From: Stomorhina lunata
Taxonomy: Eukaryota; Arthropoda; Insecta; Diptera; Rhiniidae
NCBI GenBank assembly: GCA_933228675.1
Contig: OW121741.1
Span: 115,070,694 to 115,134,693, forward strand
DNA length: 64,000 bases
Direction of reading: 5' to 3'
Part shown: positions 60,812 to 64,000 of the stretch, one piece after another
Layout of the letters: every line of letters starts with the position of its first letter
Numbering within the stretch: the stretch's first letter is position 1
Notes under the pieces: model-generated
What the model saw: the letters and a program-made list of their open reading frames with translations, nothing else
What the model was told of the DNA's origin: nothing
The model's database searches: none
Program-made: the position numbers and the translations under genes

Positions 60812-62578
60812 ACATTTTTTATACCCTTCACCACCATAGCACGGTGGTAAAATACGGCCAAAAATCAATAACTTGTTTATTTCTTCATATTTTTGACTTA
60901 TTTTTTATTTGTCCATTATAATGTGGCCACCACCTATGTAAATGTATTGCCTATAGAATTTCCTTAAAAAAAGTATTGTTATATTGTTTTCAATCGAATT
61001 ATAGAAATTTGACTCAAAAACGTGTTGGCTAACAAAGTAGGCTGAAAAATGCAAACGCCACACCTAAATTTTCGATATACAGGCCATTTTATCTTACCGC
61101 AACTGCTTATATAATTTGTTATCGTAAATTGGTTCTTTCTTGGCAATTAATGTAAATATTGATCGAAGCATTAAAGAAATACTATTTATAGTTATTTTCA
61201 AGTATTTTATGAACTTTTTCTTACTAAATTGCAACCTGGTATAAAAATGTAAAAAAAATGAAGTTACTAAAAAGATTCTGGTAAATAGGGCGGCAAGAGA
61301 ATGCGGCTCAAATTTGAAATATATACTACAAGTACTCCAGAGTAGAAGATCCAATTTATGCGTAACCTCTTTTAGCTCCTTTTTCTTAGATATGGCCTTT
61401 CAAAATTTTGATTTTTATGATTTTCACTAGTTATTTAACTATCCCAAATTCACTTCAATTTTCGAAGAAACCAAACCACAAAAATTCCCAAAAACCACAC
61501 AAAATTATTCACTAACAACAATATTTAAAAAGTGTTTAAAAAATTTGAATAAAAACTTTGGTAGACAAATTATATCTGCTTTTATTCGGAGATATATTAA
61601 AATCAAATTTTTTAACTTTAAAATTGTACGCAAAAAAGTATAAACTTTGAGCTACTGTAAAAAATGAATCGGTTATCCGATAGTCAAAAATAAAATGAAA
61701 TTGGATACTTTAGAGTCATCATCAAAATTATAAAATTAAGGAAAATCATTTTTGGTCGCTTTTTACCACCGTGCATAGGTGGAAAGGGTACTATAAGTTG
61801 GTGCTGATGTATGTAACGCATGGAAATATTTGTCTTAGGCCCACCTTTTAGTATACCAATAGGCTTAGAATCACTTTCTGAGTCGATTTAGCGATGTCCG
61901 TCAGTCCGTCCGTCAGTCTGGCTGGCTGGCTGGACGGCTGGCTGGACCCCCATATAAACCTTGTAATCAAACAACAGGTCGTAATTCTAAAGAAAATTTG
62001 ATGAAATTTGGCACAGATCATTTTTTTGATAATATAAGCATGGCTATGGAAATTCGTCAAAATCGGTCCATTATTTATGGTACCTTCTATAGGTCCCACT
62101 TCCCGCAATTGATATATTGACCACAAATATCAATATTTTTTCATGAAATTTAAAGCAAATACGGCTTATGTAAACTTAAATCTCTGTACAAAATTTTGTT
62201 TAAATCAGTCCACATTTGATCATAGCTCCCATACAAACTCTTTAAAAACCCACTATTTAAATGAGACAAAAATCATTTAAACGTTCTTAAATCTAAAGAT
62301 AATAAGAATTACAAAATTATTTTTTGCACAAATAATTTTTGTAACAACTGTAATCAATTTGCCAAATTTCGAGATAATCGGTCCACATTTGACCCTAGCT
62401 CTCATATAAGTCCAAATGACGGAATAGCTTAAATATAAAAGTTTTGAGAAAATGTTTGTATGATGGCAAAATTTAACAAATATTTGTCTTTATACTGAAA
62501 AAATAACAGCTTTGACCTTAGTGGTGAAGGGTATCGTATGGTCAGGCTTGACCGACTATAGCACTTTCTTACTTGTTT
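60812..62578 (+). mobile_element. DINE-1/INE-1-like element (copy H), split by a Transib-like MITE
   Basis: The left hairpin arm 'atacccttcaccaccatag' (60821-60839) is separated from the right arm 'cataggtggaaagggta' (61774-61790) by an insertion. After the arm come 'gctgatgtatgtaacgcatg', 'ggcccaccttttagtatacc', 'gcgatgtccgtcagtccgtc', 'ctggctggctggctgg', repeated 'aatcggtcca' blocks and the tail 'gtcaggcttgaccgactata' plus 'gcactttcttacttgtttt'. Without the insert it is about 830 bp. Confidence 0.85.
60840..61773. mobile_element. Transib-like MITE, 934 bp, 5-bp target duplication
   Basis: Terminal inverted repeats start CACGGTGGTAAAA on both ends (13 bp perfect, then 'tacggccaaaaat' versus 'agcgaccaaaaat'; 26 bp with 3 mismatches). 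CATAG lies on both flanks (60835-60839 and 61774-61778), and the intact hairpin in copy C contains it once. A 5-bp duplication and tips starting CAC-n-n-TGG are hallmarks of Transib transposons, the group related to RAG1. No transposase frame. Assignment is by tips and duplication only. Confidence 0.65.
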
Positions 62579-64000
62579 TGTTTAAACTTGTCCATAAAAT
62601 TTTAAATTTGTATGAGTTTTATTTATCTTGATTTAAATTGTTATACCAATTTAAAACACTGTGTGAGGAAGTAAATATTATAACAGCATTTAAATTTAAT
62701 TTAGGCACAAGTTTTACTTCTTTATGAAATTTTTTACTTATAATTAGTGTGAAAATTTACACAACGTAATTTTAGAGACTCACGAAACTAAATGATGGGA
62801 TTTCGTTTTTTTTTTTTTTTTTTGTTTAAAACTAAAGTTGCTGTTTAATGTTGAAGTTTAACTTACGAACTGATGAAATAAAATAGTTAAAATGAACGTT
62901 AAAGAAGTAAATTTTTCAAATAAAATTTACCTCTCAAAAAGACAAAAGAGTCTATAAATTTTTCTTTTTTAAACCAAATATTTTTCAGAGATAATGTCTA
63001 TTTTGATTATTATGATTTTTATACAGAAAATTTCTCTGCCAAAAAGAATAATTTTCTTTAAAAAATGTCTATCAAAGATATTAATTTTCTTTACAAAATT
63101 TATCTGTCAAAAAGTATAATTATTTGTTCTATAGAAAATATCTTTATCAAAAAAGGGGAGTTGAATTTTCTATCGATTTCTTTACAAAAAAGAGCAATAT
63201 CTCTGCAATAGTTCCTTTAAATAAAAAATTAAAACCAAATTTTTTCTAGTTTTCCATCCAAATTTCTTTGATTTGATTTCGTTTGATTATTGCAATATAC
63301 AAGAGCTCTTCAAAATATAATGGAGTATTTTCACTTCAAACGTCATTGAGTGAAAAAAAAAACAGTAAATGTAATAAAAATTTTAATAAAAATTGTAAAA
63401 AAGCGTAAAATAAAAATTTCATAAGATTCTAAAGTACAAGTTACTGTTAACAGTTTAGACGAATGTGTAAAATTTATAAAGCTTTTATTTGGAGCAAACG
63501 ATTTTTTTTCTATGACATCAAGTGGCAAGCGAATGACGGACAACTTTTTGCATATATGTTTGTATGTATATAATACACGAAAGTAAATTTTATATTTACA
63601 CTTGGATGAATTTTAAAAAGTTTTAAAAATTTAAGAGTTTAACACAACAGAGTTAAATATCGTAAATAAAATAATGTTAAATTTAATTTTAAATGACATT
63701 TTAAGTTAGTAAATAAGTTTTAGAGTGGTTTTAATTAAGGATCCAAAACAATATAAATTTTATGTCATATTTCCTTTTTGATTCCTGTTAAAAAAAACAA
63801 TATCCTTAACAAATCAGTAAATTGATAAACAATAAAAAACTGAATAGACTTTAAATCAATATTGACAGCTGACAGGTGAATTGAAATAGTAAAAAAAATT
63901 TGAGATAAAAGTAATTGATGAAAACACAAACTCAATAAACATTTATCTCTAGAATTTATAACTAGCAGGAAAAAATATTGTACAATATCTAGAATGATAA
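62579..64000. other. Unassigned A+T-rich stretch to window end
   Basis: Contains a T17-type run near 62803-62823 and a small set of 'aaaatttctctgtcaaaaag' style repeats at about 63020-63170, faintly like the satellites. No gene or RNA recognised. Confidence 0.5.

Overview
This window looks like non-coding, very A+T-rich nuclear DNA from a fly (Diptera, possibly a large-genome calyptrate). I see no open reading frame worth calling a gene. The longest frames are at most about 110 codons, are low-complexity (F/K/N/I/L-rich or S-V-C-L microsatellite translations), and lie in repeats. There is no rRNA, no CRISPR and no bacterial-type operon. The dipteran call rests on many elements built like the DINE-1/INE-1/mini-me group: a terminal 'tacccttcaccacc' hairpin, a 'cgatgtccgtccgtc' (GTCY)n microsatellite, and repeated 'cgg-ttcacatttgacc' / 'agctcccata' blocks. 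Two minus-strand splice-like sites suggest the window may sit inside a giant intron of a minus-strand gene.

Layout. 1-345 is a 29-bp satellite. About 942-5630 is an ACTAGCT-start element filled with ~145-bp units nested in a ~587-bp higher-order repeat. 6351-6567 and 7069-7846 are two MITEs of a family that recurs at 53029-53628. 8330-8900 is a diverged ~183-bp tandem repeat. 9205-9676 is an ACTAGCT-type element on the minus strand. 11327-12066 is a DINE-like element. 12880-16275 is a degenerate satellite, interrupted by a Penelope-like fragment (15741-16048) that carries a hammerhead-ribozyme motif. 17686-19190 is a foldback transposon; small SINE pieces and a hAT-like MITE follow to 22.5 kb. 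24286-27240 is a 30-bp CATATG satellite.

From 28 to 47 kb come a tandem-repeat element (28560-30080, second copy 49746-50905), DINE-like elements, satellites at 31545-32780, 35660-36640, 38046-39632, 40716-41020 and 41991-43226, and a 1,913-bp tandem duplication (42838-44750 / 44751-46663). From 47.6 to 62.6 kb DINE-like elements dominate. One (52503-55252) holds four separate nested insertions. Another (60812-62578) is split by a Transib-like MITE with a 5-bp target duplication. A third (55985-57690) runs straight into a 35-bp satellite (57690-59130).

Common thread. Several satellites of 29-35 bp share a palindromic core related to AAATTTTCTATAGAAAATTT, and four or five of them directly abut DINE-like elements. 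This fits arrays being seeded or carried by these Helitron-related elements. There are no gene pathways to describe. The functional candidates are RNA-level: the hammerhead motif at about 15835-15881 and the recursive-splice-like sites at about 33960 and 59666 (a weaker one at 41602), all on the minus strand.
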